The notes beneath the pieces were generated by a model. The model was not told the origin of the DNA and made no database searches. It worked only from the letters and a program-made list of their open reading frames with translations. A DNA stretch of 12,452 bases from QQUD01 sp039029915 (lineage in GTDB: Bacteria; Chloroflexota; Anaerolineae; Promineifilales; Promineifilaceae): assembly GCA_039029915.1 (NCBI GenBank), contig JBCCFD010000217.1, positions 1 through 12,452 on the forward strand, read 5' to 3'. Made by a program: the position numbers and the translations under genes. This document shows, one piece after another, positions 1 to 6,654 of the stretch. How positions within the stretch are numbered: the stretch's first letter is position 1; each line of letters begins with the position of its first letter.

Positions 1-547
1 GGCAAAATGAAACCGCTTCATTCACACAGACTGCTACCGGCCGTGTGGTGTCGAGCTGGAGATAGTGGGTCAACGGCCGTTTCATTTCGGCAATCCATCG
101 TTCAAAAACAGCTTCTCCGCGATAGCTCTCATTTATGATATCAATGGGTGGCTGTTTGATAGAACGCACTTGACTCCGCAATGTTGGTCTCATTTTTAAG
201 CGAGCGTCCAAAATTGTTAAATCATTCGTCACACATTCAATGTATCGATACTGCGCCCCGTATTTTTCTGCTACTTCCAGACCAAACGTTAACAGCTCTT
301 CATAAAAACAGGGGCTATCCAAGATGATGTTATGTCCCTGTGCCAAGAAGGTGGAGACAAGCGCTTTGATGACGGCATATGACCCTTTACCAGATTCAGA
401 TAGGGCAATTCCTGAATCTAGTAAGGCTGTTTTGGTCACATCATGATCTAGGATAACTGCCTTGAGGTGTGGGGCAACGGCCGTTGCAACGGTCGTTTTA
501 CCAGAGCCGGGAGCGCCAGACATTTGAACAAAATAAAGATGAGACAC
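1..547 (-). CDS. P-loop ATP-binding kinase-like protein (AAA_33/zeta-toxin type), C-terminus cut by window edge
   Basis: This partial reading frame of 182 codons continues beyond position 1. I start it at the GTG at 547 because GAAGGAG lies 6 nt upstream (560-554 on the minus strand); an in-frame ATG at 523 would fall inside the first beta strand. The start is a hydrophobic strand followed by a Walker A motif GAPGSGKT at residues 11-18. Then come a strand ending LDHD (33-36), where related kinases bind substrate, and a Walker B-like strand IILDS (74-78). An Arg-rich stretch, DARLKMRPTLRSQ, starts near residue 126 and may be the lid. This order fits small ATP-dependent kinases of the AAA_33/zeta/chloramphenicol-phosphotransferase-like group, which phosphorylate small molecules or nucleotides. 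The substrate cannot be told. It is divergent from the gene at 730 and carries two copies of the ACGGCCGT palindrome (72-81, 476-485), one of them directly after Walker A. Confidence 0.8.
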   Translation of the reverse strand, partial: MSHLYFVQMSGAPGSGKTTVATAVAPHLKAVILDHDVTKTALLDSGIALSESGKGSYAVIKALVSTFLAQGHNIILDSPCFYEELLTFGLEVAEKYGAQYRYIECVTNDLTILDARLKMRPTLRSQVRSIKQPPIDIINESYRGEAVFERWIAEMKRPLTHYLQLDTTRPVAVCVNEAVSFC

Positions 548-585
548 AGGTTGCTCCTTCAAAGATGAATGCTGGATGAGACAGT

Positions 586-591
586 ATTATA
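586..591 (-). promoter_or_regulatory. Candidate -10 box for the kinase-like gene, inside a small inverted repeat
   Basis: The minus strand reads TATAAT at 591-586, a perfect sigma-70 -10 box. It would place the transcription start about 30 nt before the GTG at 547. It sits in the centre of a dyad with arms GACAG (580-584) and CTGTC (593-597), so a repressor could cover it. No good -35 box is seen at 16-18 nt, so this remains a guess. Confidence 0.35.
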
Positions 592-647
592 TCTGTCACA
601 AATCGAAATAGAGTGCTGTTTAGAGGGGTAATTGAAGAAGATAAATC

Positions 648-707
648 AGACCCGACAGGTTTTGTTTGATTAAGTGACTTTTCAATGAAGGAAAACCTGT
701 CGGGTCT
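648..707. repeat. Perfect 16-bp inverted repeat with 28-nt loop
   Basis: The left arm AGACCCGACAGGTTTT (648-663) is exactly complementary to the right arm AAAACCTGTCGGGTCT (692-707), with a 28-nt loop. It lies upstream of both divergent genes, so neither transcript would end there. In the plus direction it would form a hairpin in the 5' leader of the gene at 730, ending 22 nt before its ATG. It could be a dispersed intergenic (MITE- or REP-like) element or a leader hairpin. The sequence alone does not decide. Confidence 0.8.
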
Positions 708-729
708 TAAGTAAGTAAAGGATAAAAAC

Positions 730-1899
730 ATGAAAAATCGTAAAACATTAATCGGTTTTGTAGTCATTGCGCTATTGGCAAGCTTTGGCGTGGCTGCTTT
801 TGCTTTGCAAACGAGCGCAGCTGATTTAATGACGCAATCGCTCGAACGATTGGAAGCCGCCGAATCCGGTCACGCGATTGTGACCTTTGAAATTGAAACG
901 CCTGATGAAAGCGGCACCGGTACTGTTGAGCTGTGGGGTGAGTTAGACGCTGGCCCAAATGGTGAACCCGCTGTTCGGGTGGAGATTCTTGACTCCTCGT
1001 TTGGTGAAATGGTGGGGGCAACGGCCGTTACCGATGGTACCAACTTCTGGGTCTATGACCCTGAGGCCAACGAAGTGGTTTATGGCACTTTTGAAGAGAT
1101 GGCTGAGCTGGCCGCAGAAAAAGAAGCCAACGGTGAGTTTGAGCATGATGGATTTGAGGGCGATTTCGACCCCGAGAACTTCGATGGTGAACTGCCTGAC
1201 ATCCCTGAGAATGCCGAAGAAGCCGTTAATCTAATGCTTGAGTATTTCACTGCTGAACGAGCTGGCCGCGCCACGATTGGCAATAGCAACGCGAACGTCA
1301 TTCGTTTGGTGCCGATTCCTGAGCAAATGCCAGACGAAATTCGCGCGGCCGGTGGCTTGGTAAATGTTTGGATTCGCCGAGGAGATACTGCGCCATTGGG
1401 GGCTGAATTTGTAGGGAGCGTCGTTGGGTCTGCCCGCATGGAAGTAACGACCCTTGATTTAGACCTCAATATTGACCCAGAGGTATTTACTTTTGAAACG
1501 CCAGAAGGGGCCACTGAAGTTCATTTCAGTGAAGTCGAGCGTGAAGCGTGGTCAGCAGAGGGTGATGCCGCCCCAATTGATTTTGAACTGCTGAACGCAA
1601 CGGCCGTTCCTGACGGCGCTATTTTGCGGGAAACAACCACCGTGCGCGGTGCTGTTGTGCAGCGGTACGGCTTAGCTGATGGGGCCTCATTCTCAATTGC
1701 CCAAGGGCGCGGCGAAACGGCCGTTCCGCAAGATGCTGACGCTGAAACAGTTACAGTTCGCGGTCTTGAAGCCGTTATCTACACCGACGACTCTGGAACA
1801 CGCACCCTGCTCTCATGGTCAGAAGATGGGCTTAACGTTTGGATTGGTGGTGACCTTACCCCTGAACAAGCCGTTGAGATTGCAGAATCGCTTGAGTAA
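730..1899 (+). CDS. Exported LolA/RseB-like protein with DUF4367-like C-terminus
   Basis: The 389-residue protein has a basic start and a hydrophobic segment (about 7-26), then TSA-A (28-31), a possible signal peptidase I site. There is no lipobox Cys, so it is either secreted or N-terminally anchored. Residues 31-265 look like the LolA/RseB fold: DGTNFWVYDPEANEVVYG (102-119) and IDPEVFTFETPEGATEV (248-264) match the two hallmark strands of that fold. An acidic insert fills about 128-160. Residues about 280-389 resemble DUF4367/RseB C-terminal modules, ending in WSEDGLNVWIGGDLTPEQ (363-380). LolA-fold proteins bind lipid or lipoprotein acyl chains, and RseB senses envelope stress. Here the ligand is unknown. 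AAAGGA (717-722) lies 7 nt before the ATG. The gene precedes a MacB-type transporter by 116 nt, suggesting an envelope transport or sensing pair. It holds three AACGGCCGTT palindromes, all read as Thr-Ala-Val. Confidence 0.75.
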   Translation: MKNRKTLIGFVVIALLASFGVAAFALQTSAADLMTQSLERLEAAESGHAIVTFEIETPDESGTGTVELWGELDAGPNGEPAVRVEILDSSFGEMVGATAVTDGTNFWVYDPEANEVVYGTFEEMAELAAEKEANGEFEHDGFEGDFDPENFDGELPDIPENAEEAVNLMLEYFTAERAGRATIGNSNANVIRLVPIPEQMPDEIRAAGGLVNVWIRRGDTAPLGAEFVGSVVGSARMEVTTLDLDLNIDPEVFTFETPEGATEVHFSEVEREAWSAEGDAAPIDFELLNATAVPDGAILRETTTVRGAVVQRYGLADGASFSIAQGRGETAVPQDADAETVTVRGLEAVIYTDDSGTRTLLSWSEDGLNVWIGGDLTPEQAVEIAESLE

Positions 1900-1906
1900 T
1901 TGATTG

Positions 1907-2005
1907 TTGGGGATTGGTTGAAAAGAATATATTTATTGGGAGATTGAGAGATATAGAATTATCTCATCTCTCAATCTCCCAATTATCTAGTTAACCAATC
2001 CCCAA
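1907..2005. repeat. Nested inverted repeat between the LolA-like and ABC transporter genes
   Basis: The inner arms 1935-1952 (ATTGGGAGATTGAGAGAT) and 1966-1983 form a perfect 18-bp stem with a 13-nt loop. The outer arms TTGGGGATTGGTT (1907-1919) and AACCAATCCCCAA (1993-2005) add 13 bp. The whole could fold into one long hairpin filling almost the entire gap. It lacks a clear trailing U-tract, so it may act as an attenuator, an mRNA-stabilising element or simply a dispersed repeat. The CCAATCCCC core resembles the heptamer array at 2821-2942. Its right end lies 10 nt before the ATG at 2016. Confidence 0.8.
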
Positions 2006-2015
2006 TCTCCTAACT

Positions 2016-4223
2016 ATGTCCGAAACAATTAAACTTCAAACATTAACCCGTGAATTTCAGCGGGGACAGATGACGGTTCAGGCCTTAAAAGGGGTTGACC
2101 TAACCATTCAATCCGGTGAATTTGTGGCGCTGGTGGGGCCGTCGGGGTCTGGTAAATCAACGCTGATGAATTTATTGGGCGGCTTAGATCGGCCGTCGGC
2201 TGGTGAGCTTTGGTTAGACGGGTTGGCCTTACATGATGCCAATGAAAAGCAGCTTACAGCGCATCGACGTGATAGAGTCGGCTTTATTTTCCAAAGCTTT
2301 AACCTGCTGCCGAAATTAACGGCCGTTGAAAATGTGGCCATTCCCCTCATGCTGGCTGGTGTTTCTAAAGCGGAACGGCAACAGCACGCGGCTGAGATGC
2401 TGCAAAAGGTTGGGCTGGGACATCGGCTCGATCATTTTCCAACTGAAATGTCAGGTGGTGAACAGCAAAGAACGGCCGTGGCCCGCGCGCTCATCAACAA
2501 TCCAGCTCTGATCTTGGCGGATGAACCAACAGGGAACCTCGACTCCAAAACGGGAGATGAGGTGATGGATCTGCTGCAAAAGCTCAATAAAGAACAGGGC
2601 ATCACCCTTATTGTGGTGACGCATGACAATGAGGTGGCCGACTATGCCGATCGCATCGTCAAACTGCGTGACGGTGAAATTGTAGAAATTGAGGAAAAGA
2701 CGGTAGTGGAAACGGCCGTTGCTGAACCAGTTTTAGCAGGGATCGGAGCGCAGGGAGCAGAGCGCGGCGAGGCGTATCTAGTGAACGGTGTTCAGTATTC
2801 AAATGACCATTCGCAAACTACCCCAATCCCCTATCCTTCGACAAGCTCAGGACAAGTTCCCCAGTCCCCAATCCCTAGTCCCCAATCCCCAGTCCCCAAT
2901 CCCCAGTCCCCAATCCCCAGTCCCCAATCCCCAACCACCAACCGCCTCTCCTTTCGGGACATTGCCCAAACTGCCTATCGCAATCTCGGCCGACGTCCCA
3001 TTCGCAACATTTTGACGGCTGGTGGCGTGATCATCGGCATTGTGACCTTGGTGGCTATGGTTTCCTTTGGCGTTGGCGTTCAGCGTGAAATTCAGCGCAA
3101 CTTCGAAACGATTGGGCTTGAGAATGTCTTTGTGAACCCCAGCTTTGATGGGGAAAACACAGGGGACGGCTTTGATCCCTTTGCCGCCCCATCATTGGTT
3201 CAACCTATAACGCCGGATATCGTCGAGCAAATTGAGAGCTTTGATGAAGTTGACCTGGTGACGCCAATCTTAAGCTTGCCGTCAGGCATTGATATCAATG
3301 TGGTTTATGATGGTATTGAATACCCAATTCGGGTTTCTGATGGATTTGGAGAGTCCCGGTTTAGCTTTTTTGAAACCAATGAAACCGTGGCTGGCCAGAC
3401 TTTTGGTGAAAATAACGCCGATAGTGGCGTTGTGATTGGGCCTGAACTGGCCGATTTGCTGTTAAGCACTGGTCAATCCTATGACGATCTCATTGGGGCT
3501 AACATTTCACTATTGGTTCGCTTGCCGCGTGGTGAATCAACAACATTTGACTCAACGTTGATGGGCATTCGTGAAGGGGCCGGTCGCAGCACGATTGATC
3601 TTGGTGTTGATGAACGAGCCGATATCAAAGCGTGGTGGTTTAATGATCCCAACATTTTAGAAAATGAGGGGTATGATTTCTTAACGGTGCAGGCGGTGGA
3701 TATCAACAGCGCAACGGCCGTTATCAATCAAGTAGACGCCCTTAACCTCGAATCCCAATCATTGGGTGCCATTTTAGAGGTAGCCAATCAGGTGCTGTCC
3801 TTGATGCAAGCCCTGCTTGGCTCCGTGGGGGGATTGGCCTTACTGGTGGCCGCCCTCGGTGTGGCCAACACCATGATGATGGCGATTTATGAACGCACTC
3901 GCGAAATTGGCGTGCTCAAGGCATTAGGGGCCTCGGCAGGCGAAATCCGCAAGATGTTTACCACCGAAGCGGCTCTTATCGGCTTTATTGGCGGCGTGTT
4001 TGGCCTCATCTTCGGTATCTTGCTCGGTCGATTGGTGAATTTTATTGGCCAGCGATTCTTGCTTGCTGAAGGGGTGACAGGGGTTGGCAATTTGTCGGTC
4101 GTGCCCCCTTGGCTGGCTTTAGGTGCCATTGCATTTGCGGCCTTCATCGGTGTGGTGGCGGGTCTTTATCCAGCCGCCCGCGCTGCAAGGCTTGATCCTG
4201 TTACGGCTTTAAGGCATGAATAA
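2016..4223 (+). CDS. MacB-type ABC transporter, fused ATPase and permease
   Basis: The 735-residue protein has an N-terminal ABC ATPase. It shows Walker A GPSGSGKST (41-49), Q-loop Gln93, signature MSGGEQQR (145-152), Walker B LILADEP (165-171, catalytic Glu170) and switch His203. A linker (about 230-310) follows, rich in Pro, Ser and Gln. The permease half has TM1 at about 331-353, a large extracytoplasmic MacB_PCD-like domain (about 355-590), and FtsX-type TM2-TM4 near 604-624, 656-671 and 697-718. Between TM2 and TM3 comes YERTREIGVLKALGAS (625-640), the hallmark cytoplasmic loop. MacB family members are mechanotransmission ABC transporters that export peptides, lipoproteins or antibiotics with periplasmic partners. 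The protein is longer than typical MacB (about 650 residues), partly through the linker. Its partner may be the LolA/RseB-like protein just upstream. No Shine-Dalgarno sequence precedes the ATG. Four ACGGCCGT palindromes occur within it. Confidence 0.9.
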   Translation: MSETIKLQTLTREFQRGQMTVQALKGVDLTIQSGEFVALVGPSGSGKSTLMNLLGGLDRPSAGELWLDGLALHDANEKQLTAHRRDRVGFIFQSFNLLPKLTAVENVAIPLMLAGVSKAERQQHAAEMLQKVGLGHRLDHFPTEMSGGEQQRTAVARALINNPALILADEPTGNLDSKTGDEVMDLLQKLNKEQGITLIVVTHDNEVADYADRIVKLRDGEIVEIEEKTVVETAVAEPVLAGIGAQGAERGEAYLVNGVQYSNDHSQTTPIPYPSTSSGQVPQSPIPSPQSPVPNPQSPIPSPQSPTTNRLSFRDIAQTAYRNLGRRPIRNILTAGGVIIGIVTLVAMVSFGVGVQREIQRNFETIGLENVFVNPSFDGENTGDGFDPFAAPSLVQPITPDIVEQIESFDEVDLVTPILSLPSGIDINVVYDGIEYPIRVSDGFGESRFSFFETNETVAGQTFGENNADSGVVIGPELADLLLSTGQSYDDLIGANISLLVRLPRGESTTFDSTLMGIREGAGRSTIDLGVDERADIKAWWFNDPNILENEGYDFLTVQAVDINSATAVINQVDALNLESQSLGAILEVANQVLSLMQALLGSVGGLALLVAALGVANTMMMAIYERTREIGVLKALGASAGEIRKMFTTEAALIGFIGGVFGLIFGILLGRLVNFIGQRFLLAEGVTGVGNLSVVPPWLALGAIAFAAFIGVVAGLYPAARAARLDPVTALRHE
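2821..2942 (+). repeat. Heptamer array CCCCAAT/CCCCAGT in the ABC transporter linker
   Basis: Two heptamers (2821-2834) are followed by a 24-nt unrelated element (2835-2858). Eleven heptamers then run in register from 2859 to 2935, mostly alternating CCCCAGT and CCCCAAT, with one CCCTAGT variant (2873-2879) and a CCCCAAC end. A degenerate unit, CACCAAC, closes the array. Three heptamers equal seven codons, so the protein shows the period P-x-P-Q-S-P-x at about residues 281-307. The unit contains no stop codon in any frame on either strand. Similar heptamers (STRR sequences) are known from filamentous cyanobacteria. Confidence 0.9.
2835..2858 (+). repeat. REP-like 24-nt element interrupting the heptamer array
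   Basis: The sequence begins CCTTCGACAAGCTCAGGAC and separates two parts of the heptamer array. The phrase TTCGACAAGCTCAGG recurs, from memory, as a dispersed intergenic repeat in many environmental bacterial genomes. It is 24 nt, a multiple of three, so the transporter reading frame continues, encoding PSTSSGQV at about residues 274-281. Confidence 0.5.
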
Positions 4224-4232
4224 CGCCTAATC

Positions 4233-4311
4233 AACACAAAGGCTCAAAGAGTAGAAGGGGTAAAAGAAAGAAAAAGCGCTGTACCTCTTTGAACCTTAGA
4301 GCCTTTGTGTT
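4233..4311. terminator. Hairpin between convergent genes, probable bidirectional terminator
   Basis: The arms AACACAAAGGCTC (4233-4245) and GAGCCTTTGTGTT (4299-4311) are exactly complementary. A second, inner pairing joins TCAAAGAG (4244-4251) and CTCTTTGA (4285-4292). The element lies between the stop of the transporter gene (4223) and the stop of the convergent minus-strand gene (4332). The loop is long and no strong U-tract follows, so it may be a dispersed repeat that also serves as a transcript end. Confidence 0.5.
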
Positions 4312-4331
4312 AATAAAGTCATTGATAACTA

Positions 4332-5570
4332 TCAAGTTAACTCAGGAATCTTGTCAATGGCTTCTTTCATATCTTCCCGATGGTCGATCGTCCACAGATA
4401 CAAATCCGACTCTGTGCGATTTGGGAAGCGGGCTAAAAAGTGGTTTTTCTTGATTACATCCACGATGGGTAAATACACTTTATCGTACCAAGAGGTTACG
4501 GCTTCATCATAGGCGACTTCACCCTCTCGTTTCTCCCCTAAATACCAGCGATGCTCACTGATATGCTGCAGCAGTTTTTCATATTTGCCCGGCAGAGTTA
4601 GCCGAATATTGGCTTTTGGGCGCAGGCTTTTCAGGTTGGTGTACTCAAAGAAGTGTGCTTCTTCTTGCTCTAAAATTGTGCGGTCAATCCAATCAGCCCG
4701 TTTGAGCTTGCGTATAAGCTGGCGCACTTCTCGCCTCGAATAAATACTCGTTAACTCATCCGCTTTTTCAATCACTTTGTCTTCGTCGATGGTTGACTCT
4801 TTGCGTAGCCATTGATACTCACTGACCAACAAATACAGGTCGGTCGGAGTGCGATTGGGGAATTTTTCTACCAGATTGTGAGCTTTGATTTCTTCAACCA
4901 AAGGAAGATAGACGTTATCAACCCAAGAAAGAACGGCCGTTTCTTGTTCAATATCCTGCTGTTGCTCTAGCCCAAGGTAGTATTTGTGTTTTTCGATGTG
5001 GTCTAGGAGACGGCCGTATTCATTGGAAAGTGATAGCTCAAAATCAACGTCTGGTCGTAAATTCGCCAGATTTGTTTGCTGTAAAAATTCAGCATAGCTA
5101 CCCAGTTCACGAATATCTGCTAACTGGATATCGGCATCCAAATGAATGGGTACTTCTAGCTCAATCACTTTCGCATCAATAGAAAGTTGTCCTCGTCGTC
5201 GGGCCACCGAGACGCGATGGTTGCCATCTTTGACGAAGTAAACGTCTCCAATTTTGTACACATCAATTGCTGGCAGTTCGACATCCTCATACCGCGCCAC
5301 ACTAATATTGATCCAGCGTTGGCTGTTGGTGGCCTGAAGCGGTAGAAAGGCGCGGTCAAAGTCTCGATAACGTCCGACACTGCCAATGATTTTGTCAATG
5401 GGGATTGTTTGAGCGCCTAAATCACGCTGTCCAGTAAAGGGGAGTTCGGCTCGTACCTCTTCATAGGGCAAGAGCTGATGATCTTTTCCCGTAATCCAGG
5501 CTGATAATCTTCGCCAAAAAGCGTGACGATATGCCCGCCAAAAATCATCGAAGGCACGTTGTCTTATCAT
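4332..5570 (-). CDS. ParB-like/DUF4032-like protein with duplicated C-terminal module
   Basis: The 412-residue soluble protein lacks a signal peptide or membrane segment. Residues about 50-140 resemble the ParB/sulfiredoxin-like nuclease fold; the key motif is VYFVKDGNHRVSVARRRG (110-127), with the conserved D-G-N-H-R core. Residues 158-256 and 303-400 are two copies of one module. Copy 1 has TNLANLRPDVDFELSL (166-181), and copy 2 has TNLKSLRPKANIRLTL (311-326). Both continue with a KYYLG or RWYLG motif, a Y-L-P-[LI]-V helix and FPNRT-x-x-DLYL. This architecture matches, from memory, DUF4032-type proteins of Actinobacteria and Chloroflexota. Their function is not established; DNA binding or regulation is a guess from the ParB-like part. 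AAAGGAG (5585-5579) lies 8 nt before the ATG. Two ACGGCCGT palindromes are present, at 4932-4941 and 5010-5017. Confidence 0.7.
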   Translation of the reverse strand: MIRQRAFDDFWRAYRHAFWRRLSAWITGKDHQLLPYEEVRAELPFTGQRDLGAQTIPIDKIIGSVGRYRDFDRAFLPLQATNSQRWINISVARYEDVELPAIDVYKIGDVYFVKDGNHRVSVARRRGQLSIDAKVIELEVPIHLDADIQLADIRELGSYAEFLQQTNLANLRPDVDFELSLSNEYGRLLDHIEKHKYYLGLEQQQDIEQETAVLSWVDNVYLPLVEEIKAHNLVEKFPNRTPTDLYLLVSEYQWLRKESTIDEDKVIEKADELTSIYSRREVRQLIRKLKRADWIDRTILEQEEAHFFEYTNLKSLRPKANIRLTLPGKYEKLLQHISEHRWYLGEKREGEVAYDEAVTSWYDKVYLPIVDVIKKNHFLARFPNRTESDLYLWTIDHREDMKEAIDKIPELT

Positions 5571-5626
5571 AAATTTAGCTCCTTTATAGGCTGCATTTTA
5601 ATAGGGGAACTCGATCAATTGGTATA

Positions 5627-5655
5627 GTTAAACTGTCTAAATCGGGTTGTGTAAA
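5627..5655 (-). promoter_or_regulatory. Candidate sigma-70 promoter for the DUF4032-like gene
   Basis: On the minus strand TTTACA (5655-5650) and TTTAAC (5632-5627) are separated by 17 nt. The -35 box matches the consensus at 5 of 6 positions and the -10 box at 4 of 6. The predicted start lies about 50 nt before the ATG at 5570. For the divergent gene at 5716 a TACAAT at 5690-5695 could be a -10 box, but no matching -35 is seen. Confidence 0.3.
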
Positions 5656-5715
5656 TTTGTAACGGGTACGCGATGACCTATTTTTCCCTTACAATAAGTC
5701 GAGTGAGGTAAATTT

Positions 5716-6654
5716 ATGCGCGTTCTTATTGGTGGTATGCACCATAAAACAAACACATTTTCAGATACCCCATCTTCCTTTGATGAGCCCATTATTGGCC
5801 AAGCAATTGTAGAAAAATTTCAAGAGACCACCACCGCGCTGGGCGGATTTTTAGCTGGCGCGGCCCTGCATGGTTTTGAGGCTGTTCCCGCTTTTTTTGT
5901 ACAGGCTCCCTTTGGTGGCCCCATTGCTCCAGCAAATTTTGAAGAACAGCTCGATGTGTTATGCCAACATATTCAGCAGGCTGGTGACATCGATGCCCTC
6001 TTGCTTGACCTGCATGGTGGCATGGCGGTTGACGGCATTTCAGATGCAGATGGGGTTCTTTTGGCGAAGGTCCGAGACGCTGTGGGTCATGTTCCGATTT
6101 TGGCACAGCTCAATATGCATGCCAATGTTTCCCCGCAAATGGTGGAAAATGCTGATGTGCTGATTGGCGGTGAGACGTTTCCTGAGATTGATTTGGCGGC
6201 TCGCGGTCGTGAATGTGCTGAAATTTTAGATGACATGACTTCTGAGTATGTCAAACCCACGATGGGGCTATATCAGATGCCGCTTATTTGGGGGGAGAAT
6301 CAGATTACGGCCGTATCTCCCATGCGTGACGCCATTGCCTACATGCATGAAATTGAAAATCGCCCCGGTGTGATCAAGGCGTCGCTAGCGTTAGGTAATC
6401 CCTTTGCTGATGTGCCAGAGATGGGTGCCTCAGCCTATGTGGTCACAGAAGGAAACCTGTCGTTAGCCCAACAGTACGCCAAAGAGCTAGGAATTTACTG
6501 TACGGTGCGGCGCAAAGATTGGCACGATTTGTCTCAAGCGACAGATGAGTCGCTTAGACTGCTCACAGAGCATGGTCAAAACATTAATCTAAGGACAATT
6601 GACTATAAAAATCTTGGGCGAGCGCTTTATCCGTTTGATGAGATTAGGATTTAA
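5716..6654 (+). CDS. M81/MlrC-like metallopeptidase N-terminal domain, C-terminal domain missing
   Basis: The 312-residue protein starts MRVLIGGMHHKTNTFSD and contains LLLDLHGGM (95-103), LNMHANVS (132-139) and TFPEIDLAARG (154-164). Together these identify the M81 family (MlrC, DUF1485), named for a microcystin-cleaving zinc enzyme. Family members are about 480-500 residues with a C-terminal MlrC_C domain. Here similarity ends near residue 285, and the last ~25 residues look unrelated. The N-terminal domain also differs at positions usually conserved: Lys11 where ETNTF normally has Glu, Asn133 where D-x-H-A-N has Asp, and Glu157 where Y-P-H has His. Those residues are thought to bind the metal. 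The product may be an inactive remnant or a divergent stand-alone domain. TGAGG (5704-5708) lies 7 nt before the ATG. The 3' end overlaps the following membrane-protein gene by 56 nt. Confidence 0.7.
   Translation: MRVLIGGMHHKTNTFSDTPSSFDEPIIGQAIVEKFQETTTALGGFLAGAALHGFEAVPAFFVQAPFGGPIAPANFEEQLDVLCQHIQQAGDIDALLLDLHGGMAVDGISDADGVLLAKVRDAVGHVPILAQLNMHANVSPQMVENADVLIGGETFPEIDLAARGRECAEILDDMTSEYVKPTMGLYQMPLIWGENQITAVSPMRDAIAYMHEIENRPGVIKASLALGNPFADVPEMGASAYVVTEGNLSLAQQYAKELGIYCTVRRKDWHDLSQATDESLRLLTEHGQNINLRTIDYKNLGRALYPFDEIRI

Noticed and set aside
648..707. Rho-independent terminator
   Set aside because: The flanking genes diverge, the loop is 28 nt and there is no U-tract, so it was called only as an inverted repeat.
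498..767. Minus-strand open frame of 89 codons
   Set aside because: It overlaps the start of the kinase-like gene in another frame and the antisense of the signal peptide at 730. It has no domain or good ribosome-binding site.
1080..1514. Minus-strand open frame of 144 codons rich in Ser, Pro and Ala
   Set aside because: It is antisense to the well-supported LolA/RseB-like gene, and its composition is what reversed acidic codons would give.
2821..2942. CRISPR array or frameshift scar
   Set aside because: The repeats have a 7-nt period with no spacers, and the transporter reading frame is continuous with both domains intact, so neither fits.
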